64,000 bases of DNA, from the NCBI RefSeq assembly GCF_040530035.1, contig NZ_JBEWCD010000004.1, positions 186,001 through 250,000 on the forward strand, given 5' to 3'. The notes beneath the pieces are model-generated. The model searched no databases. It worked only from the letters and a program-made list of their open reading frames with translations, and was not told where the DNA came from. The translations under genes were made by a program, and so were the position numbers. Shown in pieces: positions 27,534-36,393 of this stretch. How positions within the stretch are numbered: position 1 is the stretch's first letter; each line of letters opens with the position of its first letter. This DNA is from Roseibium sp. HPY-6 (lineage in GTDB: Bacteria > Pseudomonadota > Alphaproteobacteria > Rhizobiales > Stappiaceae).

Positions 27534-28598
27534 TTAGCGGCTGAGGCCGAGTTCGCCGAGGATCTGATCGATGCGCTCGTGCGAAACGGCTCTCACGTCT
27601 TCAAACGCGACCGGTTTTGAGTGGGGTTGCGACCAGATCGGCTGCAGGTTTTGCACGGCCTTGTCGGCAAGAGCGCCGTGTTTGGCGATCCAGGACTGGA
27701 ACAGTTTCCTGTTGTGTCCCGCATGCTTCTCGTCATTGGCGAGCAGAAACATCAGGTCGATCGCGTTCGCCAGGTTGCGCTCGTAGTCCGCTTCTGCCGC
27801 GGAAATAACCGGAGGCGTGATGAAATCGTTGTTGGCGGCCGCCACCTGCATGAAGAAACCGGAGCGGACAAGTTCACCGACAAGAGGTTCAAAGATGATG
27901 TTGATCGCGAAGTACTGCTCAAGGTAGTCCTCGCAGCCCATGATGGCTTCGATCGCTTCGCGGGTCGGTTGCCAGATCGGGTCTTCAAGCCAGGATTTTT
28001 TGCCAAGCTCGTCGTCCCAACCGTCGATATCCATGCCGATCTCGGCGAGATACAAGGTGATGTCCTGAGCGAGGCGCAGCTTGTAGCTCGAGTTGGTCAG
28101 CGTCGCGTTGTTGATCATCTGGGTGTAGCCATAGCGCTGCGCCTGCATCAGGGATGTGCCGAGGCCGAATTCAGCGTGTTTCCAGGCACCAAGATGCGCT
28201 TGCAGGACACGGATCCAGGTCTGGTCGAACGCTGCAGGCGCTCCTGCCTTGCGCGCATTCGAGATGACGTTTTGAACCATCGTCACGGTCTTGGACTGGC
28301 GCTGATAGTGGGTGCGCTCCCATTCCTGGTCAGGCGCCCTGAATGCATGCCAGTTGGAGCTGAGCGCTGCGGTGTTGTCTTTCTGGTAGGCACCGCCGCC
28401 CTTGCCGCCTTCAAACTCGATGATCCAGTCCTGGATCAGGTACCGTTCCGGATCGGGCTGCACATCGACCGTGACGTCCTCATAGTGTGTGGCCCGTTTG
28501 CCGCGCGGCTCGAAGTAGTTGTATTTTCTGCTGTTGGAACCCACGAATGTCGCAGCGCCTGCGGCTCCGGATCCGACTGAACTTGATATAGCAACCAT
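27534..28598 (-). CDS. mimC: Di-iron monooxygenase hydroxylase small (beta) subunit
   Basis: A 354-residue beta subunit of a soluble di-iron monooxygenase: SRKYNYFEPRGKRATHYEDV near the start, then YLIQDWIIEFEGGKGGGAYQ and HAEFGLGTSLMQAQRYGYT. Like its family it has the same fold as the large subunit but lacks the di-iron ligands. GGGAGG precedes the ATG. It forms the A2C2-type hydroxylase with the product of the gene at 29793-31457. Confidence 0.93.
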   Translation of the reverse strand: MVAISSSVGSGAAGAATFVGSNSRKYNYFEPRGKRATHYEDVTVDVQPDPERYLIQDWIIEFEGGKGGGAYQKDNTAALSSNWHAFRAPDQEWERTHYQRQSKTVTMVQNVISNARKAGAPAAFDQTWIRVLQAHLGAWKHAEFGLGTSLMQAQRYGYTQMINNATLTNSSYKLRLAQDITLYLAEIGMDIDGWDDELGKKSWLEDPIWQPTREAIEAIMGCEDYLEQYFAINIIFEPLVGELVRSGFFMQVAAANNDFITPPVISAAEADYERNLANAIDLMFLLANDEKHAGHNRKLFQSWIAKHGALADKAVQNLQPIWSQPHSKPVAFEDVRAVSHERIDQILGELGLSR

Positions 28599-28649
28599 CG
28601 AAGTATTCCTCCCTTGATTGGTCCTTCAACTAACGACCGGCCCGAAAGA

Positions 28650-29708
28650 TCAGTGGGCCGATGAACCGGAAGTTGGAGTGAATTTGTCGAAGAAAATTCG
28701 ATCGGTTTCGAAGTCGAGCATGAAGAGGACTGGGGTCAGCGCATCGATCATTGGCGGCGGGCCACAGGCATAGACGTCGCCTTCACCGTCGATACCCAGC
28801 TCCTTCAGATGACGGTCGACACACTCGTGAACGAACCCGCGTTCGCCAGTCCAGGTAGCGTCGTCATCGGCATGACTGAGAACCGGAATGAAACTGACCG
28901 AAGGATTTGCATCCGTGATTTTCGAGATATCCTCGAGCTTGAAGAGATCGTTCCTGGTACGCGCTCCATAGAAGAAATAAACCGGACGATCTTCGCCGCT
29001 GGCCAGATGATCGTTAAGGATCGACCAGACCGGGGACATGCCGGATCCGGCTCCGACTAGGACAAGCGGTCCGTCTCGTCCTTCTCGGCGGAAACACATC
29101 CCGTAGGGTCCTGTGATCTGGACTCGGGCTCCGGCTTTGATTCCGCCTTCGTCCAGTTCGTTGGAGAACTTTCCGTCTGGATATTTTTTGATGATGAACG
29201 AGAGGTTTTCGGTTTCGCTCGGCGGATTTGCCATGGAGAACGAGCGTGTAATCGTCTCCCCCGCTTCCGTGGTGACCGTGATGTCGACATACTGCCCGGC
29301 CCAGAACTTGAGCGGCGCATGCAGTTTGATCTGGACGCCGCGGATATCATGCGTCAGTTTATGGAAATCGACGATCTCGCCTGAATACTCTTTGACAGGT
29401 ATCGACTTAGAGAGAACCTCTTCGTCGTAATTCAGCAATTCAATTTCGATATCGCTGTAGGCCAACGTGCGGCACATCAAAACGTGACCGCTGTCGCGCT
29501 CCATGTCGTTTAACGCAAAGGTCGAATATTTGAGCATCTCGCTTTCGCCGTCGAGCTGCACACATTTGCATGCCGAACACTGGCCTTCCTTGCAGCCATG
29601 CGGCAGCGCTATTCCTTGACGAAACGCAGCGTCGAGAATGGTTTCATTCTCTTCGACTTCGAATTCCACACCTACGGGTTCCAGCCGGACATTGTAGGTT
29701 TCTGACAT
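28650..29708 (-). CDS. mimB: Monooxygenase NADH oxidoreductase (2Fe-2S, FAD)
   Basis: A 352-residue reductase with an N-terminal plant-type [2Fe-2S] ferredoxin domain (PHGCKEGQCSACKC, with a fourth Cys in LMCRTLA). The FAD domain shows RSFSMANP, and the NAD domain GAGSGMSP and YACGPPPMIDA. It carries electrons from NADH to the hydroxylase. ATG 29708 is preferred since GGAG lies 9 bases before it; an ATG 15 bases upstream has no site. Confidence 0.93.
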   Translation of the reverse strand: MSETYNVRLEPVGVEFEVEENETILDAAFRQGIALPHGCKEGQCSACKCVQLDGESEMLKYSTFALNDMERDSGHVLMCRTLAYSDIEIELLNYDEEVLSKSIPVKEYSGEIVDFHKLTHDIRGVQIKLHAPLKFWAGQYVDITVTTEAGETITRSFSMANPPSETENLSFIIKKYPDGKFSNELDEGGIKAGARVQITGPYGMCFRREGRDGPLVLVGAGSGMSPVWSILNDHLASGEDRPVYFFYGARTRNDLFKLEDISKITDANPSVSFIPVLSHADDDATWTGERGFVHECVDRHLKELGIDGEGDVYACGPPPMIDALTPVLFMLDFETDRIFFDKFTPTSGSSAH

Positions 29709-29792
29709 CAGCTCAATCTCCATATTCCAAAGTGCCGTGACGTGTTCAACGGCGCAGGAGAGCGGAGGCCATTGCTGGCCTCCGCACGTGTC

Positions 29793-31457
29793 TTAGTTGC
29801 AGGGATTGATGGTGAAGCCCTTGCGGTACTCAGCAACGTGTGCATCACGCTCGGCGTCGGACATTGCCCGCAATGCGTTGAGCGGCGAAGCCAGTTGATG
29901 GCCACGGACGTGCTCAAGCTTCCACTGTTCCTTGTCGTCGAAACGCAGGTGCGGCTGCGCCACCAGTGTTTCGCCGTCGTCGCGAACGAAGTTGAGATCC
30001 TTGATAGCATCGGCCAGGTCCCAGCCGTCGTAAACGGTTTCCCATTCACGCTTGCCGGAGAATTTGCCCATCGCAGGTGTCGGGCGCCCCTGATACTCGT
30101 CAGAGAAAGCTTCGACAGCGGTCCAACGATCCAGTTCATGAGCGAACGTGTGCCATTTGCCGTCGATCTGATCGATCACCATGTCTTCGCGAATGAGGCA
30201 CGGAACCAGGCAGGACCAGCAGCGATGCGGATAAACATATCCGGTCTCTTCGTTGAAGGTGATAACCTTTTCACCCGGTTTGCTAAGCTTGTCGTACCAT
30301 TTCCAGAAATCACCGAACTCGGCGTACCAGCCCGGATACTTGTGCTCGAACCATTCGAAATCTTTTTCCGTCTGGGCTTCGATCCGCCAGAAATTCACCG
30401 GCCAGCCGACAGCGAAGAACTGCGCGACTTTGTGGACGTATTTCTTGTCGGTGATACGCTTCCAAGCTTCCTGGACATCGTCGTGATGGATCTTCACACC
30501 GTACTTCTCGAGCGGGAGCATGTAGGTCCGGTAGTAGTCCTCGAAGATCCAGCGGTGCCACATTTCCGCGTAGGACTCTTTTTCCTTGTCGCGGTTGGTG
30601 GTGCCGTATTCGATGAACGTTCCGATCGCCGCGTCGACAATGGCGTGGTTCTGCCAGAACGCGTACCGCAGGTCGCGCTCCAGAAGCAGGTGATTTTCCG
30701 GCTCCTTGAGAGCTGCCATCAACAGAGAGTGGCCGTTTCCGATGTGGCGACTCTCGTCTGACTGCACGGACAGGAAGACTGTCGGCAGAGCATAGTCACC
30801 ATTTCTGGCAGCCTCGGACGGCATGGCCACGAACAGGGTGTTTGTGAACGCAGTTTCAGCGACAACCGTCAGGTACATGCACGCGGCGGTCATGGTGTCG
30901 CCAGTGATGAAGCCCTCACCGAACTGGCGTCCGATCGTTGTTGCGTAACACTTGCCGAAAGCTTCTTCGGTAATATCGAACCCTGCCGGATCGATATAGT
31001 TTTCCATGTACCACTTTTTCAGATTCATCTGGATCGTGGAGTGACGGAACTCGTCGACCATCTGCATGGTGAAGCCGGTGCGCAGGTCCTCACCGGGCGC
31101 AAGACGTGCCACCATGGCCATGGACCGTGCTGCCGAAATTTCCGGGAAGGGAATGATCGCGAGGAAAAGCTTCATCCACTCAATCCAGCGCGGCTCCACA
31201 TTGCGGAACATGTCGCCGCGAAGTGCGGCATCAAGAGCGCCGTAAACACGATTGTCCTTTTCCTCTTCCATGGGGAAGTAGGACCGAAGCACTTGCTTCA
31301 TCGGATCGCGCGGCGCCTTGGTGATCTTGTAGTCAGTCGGAAACGTTGCAGCTTCCTGCACATAAGTGGGATTCCAACCAAGGTCAGAAATCTTCTTGGT
31401 GGCTTCACCCACCGAGATTCCCCGCTGAGACGTAATCTTGTTCAACGTAATTGCCAT
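29793..31457 (-). CDS. mimA: Di-iron monooxygenase hydroxylase large (alpha) subunit
   Basis: A 554-residue catalytic subunit. The two ExxH di-iron motifs are EFRH (in MVDEFRHSTIQ) and ESRH (in SDESRHIGNG), with further Glu ligands in the four-helix bundle. Length, the A-B-C-D gene order and the accompanying chaperonin place it with group-5 propane/phenol/acetone monooxygenases (PrmA/MimA) rather than methane or toluene enzymes. Expected activity is O2-dependent hydroxylation of small alkanes, ketones or phenol; the exact substrate cannot be read from sequence. AGGAGG lies upstream of the ATG. It is first gene of the operon, about 270 bases from the sigma-54 promoter. Confidence 0.94.
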   Translation of the reverse strand: MAITLNKITSQRGISVGEATKKISDLGWNPTYVQEAATFPTDYKITKAPRDPMKQVLRSYFPMEEEKDNRVYGALDAALRGDMFRNVEPRWIEWMKLFLAIIPFPEISAARSMAMVARLAPGEDLRTGFTMQMVDEFRHSTIQMNLKKWYMENYIDPAGFDITEEAFGKCYATTIGRQFGEGFITGDTMTAACMYLTVVAETAFTNTLFVAMPSEAARNGDYALPTVFLSVQSDESRHIGNGHSLLMAALKEPENHLLLERDLRYAFWQNHAIVDAAIGTFIEYGTTNRDKEKESYAEMWHRWIFEDYYRTYMLPLEKYGVKIHHDDVQEAWKRITDKKYVHKVAQFFAVGWPVNFWRIEAQTEKDFEWFEHKYPGWYAEFGDFWKWYDKLSKPGEKVITFNEETGYVYPHRCWSCLVPCLIREDMVIDQIDGKWHTFAHELDRWTAVEAFSDEYQGRPTPAMGKFSGKREWETVYDGWDLADAIKDLNFVRDDGETLVAQPHLRFDDKEQWKLEHVRGHQLASPLNALRAMSDAERDAHVAEYRKGFTINPCN

Positions 31458-31737
31458 TCCTGGAGCCTCCTAAGCTCTTACCGGAAAACCGGTCCGTGGA
31501 TGGCAGCAGACAGCTGCCTGACTGCCCGATCCGAAACATGCAAACGCTGGGGATAACGCGCCCCGACCGCATGGGATCAGACTGATGACGGCAAAGGTTG
31601 AGTAGATTCACGCGGAACCGCGCGTCCCCATGGAAACACGCCAAAAGTGCCGGCTGCTGGCCCTTTGGCGCTTAACCTCCCTATTCCTTCGTTCTTTGTG
31701 CGCCCTGTTGAACAGGAGCGCTGTTTTGTGCGTTAGG

Positions 31738-31756
31738 AATTGCAAGGATGATTCCA
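31738..31756 (-). promoter_or_regulatory. Sigma-54 (-24/-12) promoter of the monooxygenase operon
   Basis: The minus strand shows TGGAAT-N5-TTGCAA, with GG and GC elements spaced by exactly 10 bases as sigma-54 needs. The consensus is TGGCAC-N5-TTGCA. It points to mimA and leaves a leader of about 270 bases. An AcoR/MimR-type sigma-54 activator is encoded at 20526-22562. Confidence 0.7.
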
Positions 31757-31900
31757 GTTTAGGAGAAGGAGGAGATTTTCTTGAAAGATCTCGCAGGTAT
31801 TTTCTGGTAAAGGATTGATTTGCAGGAATAAATTTTTTCGCAAAAAAACATGATTTCACAAAAACCTTCTTCGGAATTTTTTAGAACTCAAAATTCACGT

Positions 31901-31927
31901 GCGTAAAAGTGTTTAATAACTTTACGC
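31901..31927. promoter_or_regulatory. Candidate upstream activator site of the monooxygenase promoter
   Basis: GCGTAAA-N13-TTTACGC forms a perfect 7-base dyad centred about 165 bases upstream of the -24/-12 element, the usual distance for an enhancer-like site of a sigma-54 activator. Another TTTAC lies directly beside it (31931). The rest of 31458-32119 holds no gene. Confidence 0.45.
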
Positions 31928-32119
31928 CCCTTTACATGTTTATCCGCTCCAACTGACACTCTACTTTTTTCGATGGAAAAAACTTCAGCCCGACAACTGA
32001 ATATTGATTGTCTTCCCGGCAGAACAACGTAGAAATAGTTGACGTCCTATTCGATGGATTGAGTTAACCGGTTCGTCGTGCACAGACTTTCAAATGCATC
32101 GGCGCCAGATGTGAACGCC

Positions 32120-33061
32120 ATGAGACCCGAGAAAATTTCATTTTTGAGCTGTTATCCGGGAGCGTCGCCTCAACTGATAGCCCGCACACAGCAAATGTGG
32201 TCCGCCAAGGGGTTGGATCTTGAACGCATATGGCTTCAGACCGTCGGCTCACTGAGAGGATTTCACGTTGCAGATTTTCGGCTAGAAGATGAAAGCAGCG
32301 CACCCATGGATGCGTTTCTTCTTTTCGATCAATCTGTAGTCTGGGTCGCATCGCTGAACGCCGCGGCGAATTGTGCAGCATCGTTACCCGAACCCCGGCT
32401 TGACCGGGCGCAGTGGTCCAGTCTGCAAGCCGTCTCCTTTCGGCTTATGGAACAACTCGACGCCATTCGAATGCTGTTTCTGGCGGATCTCCTGGTCCCC
32501 TCCATGCAGATCGCACGGTCAATTTCCGAAGATGCCGATATGGCGTTGGCTTTCCTGGTCCGCCGCCGCCTGGCCCAGCGCTTCACGACCTGCCGAACGA
32601 CAGAGGAAGCCAACGAGTTCTGGCGACGCCATATCTCAGGAGGGCGTGCCTTCCGTCTCGTCGCGGACCGTCTATATGACGTGGGTCTGGATTTCGGGCA
32701 GCAGGGCGATTATTCCGATTGGCGCCGCAACACCTTGGCTGTTTTGGGAACCGCGACGCATACCTCGTTTGTCCGACACTCGAGAGCTGAAGACCCCGAA
32801 AACGGCTACGGCCTTTTCCGCGATACGCTCGACTGCCTCGAATTCGTAACCCTGCGCATTCAGGAGATGTGCGCTTACTCAAGCGTTTTGCAGGAGCGGC
32901 TGTCAAAGGATTTGAAGGGCCTCAGCCAACAACAGCCACAATCGCATCGAAATCATTCACTGGCCTCTTCAGCCGCGGCCATCGGCGATATCACGGTCGA
33001 GCACTGGCGACGAACGGTCACCAAAGAGCCCTTCGAACTTTCCCTCGCCGAGGATGGCTAG
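32120..33061 (+). CDS. Hypothetical protein divergent from the monooxygenase operon
   Basis: A 313-residue soluble, mostly helical protein with no domain I recognise. Short motifs are FLSCYPGASPQLIARTQQMW, LAFLVRRRLAQRFTTCRTTEE and GLDFGQQGDYSDWRRNTL. ATG 32120 is used; a GTG at 32078 is possible and neither has a strong ribosome site. It is head-to-head with mimA across the shared regulatory region and could sense or use the same substrate; that is inference. Its stop codon lies in a hairpin shared with the convergent gene. Confidence 0.65.
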   Translation: MRPEKISFLSCYPGASPQLIARTQQMWSAKGLDLERIWLQTVGSLRGFHVADFRLEDESSAPMDAFLLFDQSVVWVASLNAAANCAASLPEPRLDRAQWSSLQAVSFRLMEQLDAIRMLFLADLLVPSMQIARSISEDADMALAFLVRRRLAQRFTTCRTTEEANEFWRRHISGGRAFRLVADRLYDVGLDFGQQGDYSDWRRNTLAVLGTATHTSFVRHSRAEDPENGYGLFRDTLDCLEFVTLRIQEMCAYSSVLQERLSKDLKGLSQQQPQSHRNHSLASSAAAIGDITVEHWRRTVTKEPFELSLAEDG

Positions 33062-33092
33062 AGCGGTGCAAGCTAAGCTGGAACCGCTCTAG
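33058..33092. terminator. Hairpin supplying the stop codons of both convergent genes
   Basis: CTAGAGCGGT (33058-33067) and ACCGCTCTAG (33083-33092) are perfect inverted repeats. The left arm contains the TAG of the 313-residue gene (33059-33061). The right arm contains, on the minus strand, the TAG of the 62-residue gene (33089-33091). There is no T run, so it would be a stalling or mRNA-end hairpin rather than a classic terminator. Confidence 0.55.
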
Positions 33093-33277
33093 TGCCGGCT
33101 TTCCGCACTGCCTTTGGTTTCGCCACGGGCTATCCATTGTGCCGCCATGACAAAAGTTCCCATGGCAAAGTCCTTGCCGTGCGCTTCGATCATTTCCTCG
33201 GATATCTCCGAGACCCGTTTGAAGAATTCGTCTTTGCTTTCTTCTTCGGGCGTCAGCTCTTTCTTCACGTCCTGCAT
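33089..33277 (-). CDS. Small protein of the WD40 gene set (62 aa)
   Basis: The start MQDVKKELTPEEESKDEFF is set by AAGGAGG six bases before the ATG at 33277. The protein is acidic at the N-terminus and ends with a short less polar helix (DFAMGTFVMAAQWIA). No family was recognised. It is the last of three co-directional genes (34704 to 33089) with the WD40 protein 16 bases upstream. Confidence 0.65.
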   Translation of the reverse strand: MQDVKKELTPEEESKDEFFKRVSEISEEMIEAHGKDFAMGTFVMAAQWIARGETKGSAESRH

Positions 33278-33293
33278 TTTTTCCTCCTTGATT

Positions 33294-34424
33294 TTATTTG
33301 AACATTTGCTCCGGGAAATTGACGATGCTGCATTCGCCTGCTGCGTTGCCAACGGCCAGATTTTCGCCGTCCGGCGACCAGCTCATGGTGGCGATTGCGG
33401 TGTTTGATGCATTTTTCAGAAGGAGTTCTTCCGGCTCACCTATACTGGTGAGGGCAATTACGCCGTTTTCAAAACCGGCGGCAACCATGCCCTTCGTCGG
33501 ATGCGATGCGATGGATTCAAGCAACACGAAACCGGCTTTGCCCGAGGACAAGGGCGTTCCCGGACCTCCGGTTTGGGGTAGATCGTTTTCTTTCCACCCC
33601 GCAAGACGAAATGCTCCCGAGGCGACAAGCGCTGCACCCGTTTCGTTGAATTCGGCTGTCCGGACTTCTGAAGGGAAGTTTTCGATACGGTGCGTTGATT
33701 TCGCAAGACAGTCAATCGTTAGCACGGCTTTGTCCGCGCACCCGCAAGCCAGTTGCGTTGATTTCGAGTTCCAGCTCATCGATACGACTTCACCGGTACA
33801 TTCCAGGCTCCAGAGGGTTTGCAAACTTTCCGAAAACTTCAAGATCGAGACCGTGCCATTGCCCCAGGCCGCGAGCTTTCCATCACCGGAAAAAGCTGAA
33901 AGACAAGACACAAGGTGATCCAGTTTCACGGATGCCAGTAGCGCTTCGCCCTCGGTTCCGGTCACGAAAACCTCGTTTCCGCGCGCGAACACAACACAGC
34001 TGCCGGTCTTGTCTCCGTTGAACGCGGTGATCGGACCGCTACCTGACGTTACCCGTTCGATGACAAGCCCGCGCGGCGTTGCCTGGCGCACGGTTCCATC
34101 TTTGCAGGCAACCGCAAAACCCTGTGATCCAAAGCGTGCGATGGGAAGGTCTGCGAGCGCAGCGGTGTCCAATACAGTCGGCGGAATTGGATCCACGTTT
34201 CGGGGGCGTATGGTGGTTCTGCCGGTTGCCTCTTCTATTGACGTCCTTTTACTGGGCGATTCCGCGTCCGAGGTCCGCACAATTGCAAGCTTGCCGGACG
34301 CCAACAGGAATGCGGCAAAGTTGCCGTCATGACAAAAAATCGAATGAACCGGCTTTTCCTTCAGAGACCAGGACATGGACAAAAGATCAAAGGCCGAGAG
34401 CCCCTTGGAGGTTTGCTCATTCAT
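33294..34424 (-). CDS. WD40-repeat beta-propeller protein
   Basis: A 376-residue protein with degenerate WD40 blades: VHSIFCHDGNFAAFLLASG, CLSAFSGDGKLAAWGNG, VVSMSWNSKSTQLACGCADK, VRTAEFNETGAALVASG and IATMSWSPDGENLAVGNAAG. Roughly seven blades fit the length. No signal peptide or enzyme domain is present, so it is probably a cytosolic scaffold. ATG 34424 has GGGGAAG 4 bases upstream and overlaps the preceding gene's end by 8 bases, which implies translational coupling with the coiled-coil protein. Confidence 0.8.
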   Translation of the reverse strand: MNEQTSKGLSAFDLLSMSWSLKEKPVHSIFCHDGNFAAFLLASGKLAIVRTSDAESPSKRTSIEEATGRTTIRPRNVDPIPPTVLDTAALADLPIARFGSQGFAVACKDGTVRQATPRGLVIERVTSGSGPITAFNGDKTGSCVVFARGNEVFVTGTEGEALLASVKLDHLVSCLSAFSGDGKLAAWGNGTVSILKFSESLQTLWSLECTGEVVSMSWNSKSTQLACGCADKAVLTIDCLAKSTHRIENFPSEVRTAEFNETGAALVASGAFRLAGWKENDLPQTGGPGTPLSSGKAGFVLLESIASHPTKGMVAAGFENGVIALTSIGEPEELLLKNASNTAIATMSWSPDGENLAVGNAAGECSIVNFPEQMFK

Positions 34425-34704
34425 GACGCTTCCCCTTCGTATTTGCTTTTTCGAGTAGTTTGTCGATTTGCTCGAGCTTCGCGTTGAGGTCATCCAACAG
34501 GGCAGCATTGGCATCCAGAGCCGGAGCCGCCGGATTTTGCGGTTTGTCCTCATCCAGCTCATCGGGCGTGTGCAGCGTCAGAAAATCAGCGCCACCGGAA
34601 AGCTGCAAAAGCCGGTGGTGTTCGGCGTTAGCAGCCGCCAGCTGCTGAACGACAGACAGACGCTGACGGAGGAGATCAGACATTTCCTGCAATTGACCCG
34701 ACAT
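34417..34704 (-). CDS. Small coiled-coil protein coupled to the WD40 gene
   Basis: A 95-residue helical protein: an N-terminal coiled coil (MSDLLRQRLSVVQQLAAANAE), a Pro/Ala/Asp-rich linker and a C-terminal heptad segment (LLDDLNAKLEQIDKLLEKAN). AGGAGG precedes the ATG. It overlaps the WD40 gene. Coiled coil plus beta-propeller suggests a small complex. It is divergent, with 51 bases between start codons, from the gene at 34756. Confidence 0.65.
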   Translation of the reverse strand: MSGQLQEMSDLLRQRLSVVQQLAAANAEHHRLLQLSGGADFLTLHTPDELDEDKPQNPAAPALDANAALLDDLNAKLEQIDKLLEKANTKGKRHE

Positions 34705-34755
34705 CTGCGCCTCCTACATCCTGAGTTGCGTAAGAAATCGGCTCGGGAGGCGAGA

Positions 34756-35028
34756 ATGATGCAATACACGGCGACCAAACAATTCATATCTGCACTCGCC
34801 AGCGTCGGCAGTGAGATCCTGGGGGACGATCACGCGTTGCTCTCCAAAATAAAGTCCGCTGGTCCTGCTCCCGACGGACGCACTGTCGAAGAAATTCAGA
34901 ACGCAATCTCCGCCCTTCCGGAGGAGACCTGCGATGCACTGATGAGTGCGGTTCACAAGCACATGCGGGAAGATATTTCGGCAATCTGGTCGCAGCTTCC
35001 GCATGCGTCGGAGGACAAGCCCCACTAA
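34756..35028 (+). CDS. Hypothetical protein divergent from the WD40 operon (90 aa)
   Basis: ATG 34756 follows GGGAGG by 5 bases. The product is a small helical protein (QFISALASVGSEILGDDHAL, EEIQNAISALPEETCDALMSAVHKHM) without a signal peptide. No family was recognised. It shares a very short intergenic region with the coiled-coil gene, so both may answer to the same signal. Confidence 0.6.
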   Translation: MMQYTATKQFISALASVGSEILGDDHALLSKIKSAGPAPDGRTVEEIQNAISALPEETCDALMSAVHKHMREDISAIWSQLPHASEDKPH

Positions 35029-35513
35029 GGTCAAGCCGCTCGTCCGATGTCGCGCAATTGAGCGCCGCCGGGGACTGATATTCACTTTCATGGTTATGTC
35101 TTGAGGGGAGTGATCTGTATCGCTCCACCCATCCTTCTGTATCCGCGACCCATTCCGCTTCCGGACGCACCAACCTTACCGAAGTCACCTTCTTAACTTT
35201 CACAGAAATAAAAAGTATAATACATAGCAATCAAAAGCAAAAAATATAGAAAAATAAACATAAAAAAATAAATACCGTAATTTTTATTTACATTACTTCG
35301 TCTATCTTGTAACAAAACATTACATTTTTGCACCAGAGCGAAGCGACGGTAGATTTCAAAAACCAAACTCGACTACCTGCATGGTGTGATCGCAAGTCTT
35401 TGTCTTAAAAGGTTTTATGCGCCCATATTAGAAAATGAGCAGGATTTTGCCGGATATGATTTGGTGCGCTTGCTACTTAATGTAGGATCTTGAAACGCGT
35501 CAGGTCTGCGGCC
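35029..35513. other. AT-rich intergenic region without a supported gene
   Basis: Bases 35200-35340 are very AT-rich with several A and T runs. I see no ribosome site with an open frame of good composition and no clear terminator. It separates the WD40 region from IS and gene debris. Confidence 0.5.
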
Positions 35514-35759
35514 TTAAGTGCCATCCGACCCTTCTGCGACAGGCACCTGATCGCCCGGACGGGATCTGCTCATGTCCATATGCTCGCGCCGAATAGCGTT
35601 GCCGGCCGGGTCATCGAAACGGTTTTGCATTTCGGATGAATCACACTCGAAATCATAGAGCTCACCTACACTCGGTTTTAGATCCACCGACACGCGATAA
35701 CGATGACTGCGCTGGAGTGCGGCCCAACGTGCCCCTGGGACGGGCTTGAGTTTTCCGGG
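35514..35759 (-). pseudogene. Sulfatase C-terminal fragment
   Basis: The minus strand reads LQRSHRYRVSVDLKPSVGEL, then YDFECDSSEMQNRFDDPAGN, then AIRREHMDMSRSRP and a stop. GELYDxExDxxExxNLxDDP is the signature C-terminal segment of arylsulfatases. The catalytic N-terminal part (CxPxR) is missing and a stop stands immediately upstream. It is a remnant of a lost sulfatase gene. Confidence 0.65.
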
Positions 35760-35821
35760 CTAAATCAGGAACGCGGGCTGGCTATGTATTCTGATTTCAT
35801 TAATTCCACCAGAACTTAGTC

Positions 35822-36087
35822 GAGCGACAGGTCCGCAACGAACTTCTTTAACCGCTTAGTCTCCGACGGCATCAGACCCGCATACTTCTTGCACCAGTTG
35901 ACATACGTCACCAAGCTGATCCCAGCTTCACGATAGATCTCAGCAACTGGAACACCTTTTTCCTCGCGCTTTACGATGAACGCTTTCTGCGTATCCTAAA
36001 ACTTCGATGCCTTCATCATTTCCGCTCCTTCCCAGCCAAGGTAAATCATCTCGGAAAACTCTAAATCGAAGGAATTTAGCTGGACAC
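35822..36087 (-). pseudogene. IS3-family orfA remnant
   Basis: From 36019 the minus strand reads MMKASKF, stop, DTQKAFIVKREEKGVPVAEI and YREAGISLVTYVNWCKKYAG with LMPSETKRLKKFVADLSLD. This is the OrfA helix-turn-helix of IS3 elements, with a nonsense codon and an in-frame loss between KRLK and VADL. The tip near 36075-36087 (TGTCCAGCTAAATTCC on the minus strand) could be the terminal repeat. Confidence 0.65.
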
Positions 36088-36393
36088 ATCATCGAAAAAA
36101 GTCGGAGCATAGCTGTGGCTTGATCCGCACAACGAATGGTTTTCATGTGTCCAATATCATCGGCATTGAGGGCTACTCGGCCTTGATCTATAGATCGCAA
36201 ATTAACGTAATTTGACGCAGTTTACTCAAGCCAGCCGACGCATCAATTCACTGAGCGATTAACCAACACTACAATTTTTGATAGATTTTTCAGTGCTTTT
36301 TTCAATATTCAACCGCAAGGGTTGCAATCGACATGGAAAAAGTCGCGTCGGTCAAAATGCCCGGAAAATGAATTGCAGGCAACGAGGTATACC
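36088..36393. other. Intergenic region upstream of the ATP-grasp gene
   Basis: No gene is seen. It carries the promoter region of the gene at 36394 and decayed sequence next to the IS3 remnant. Confidence 0.4.

Noticed and set aside
27621..28580. A 319-codon plus-strand frame opposite the hydroxylase small subunit, and a similar one at 29742-30761 opposite the large subunit
   Set aside because: Both are antisense to well-supported genes, show no family motif and have no ribosome site. They arise from codon bias on the other strand.
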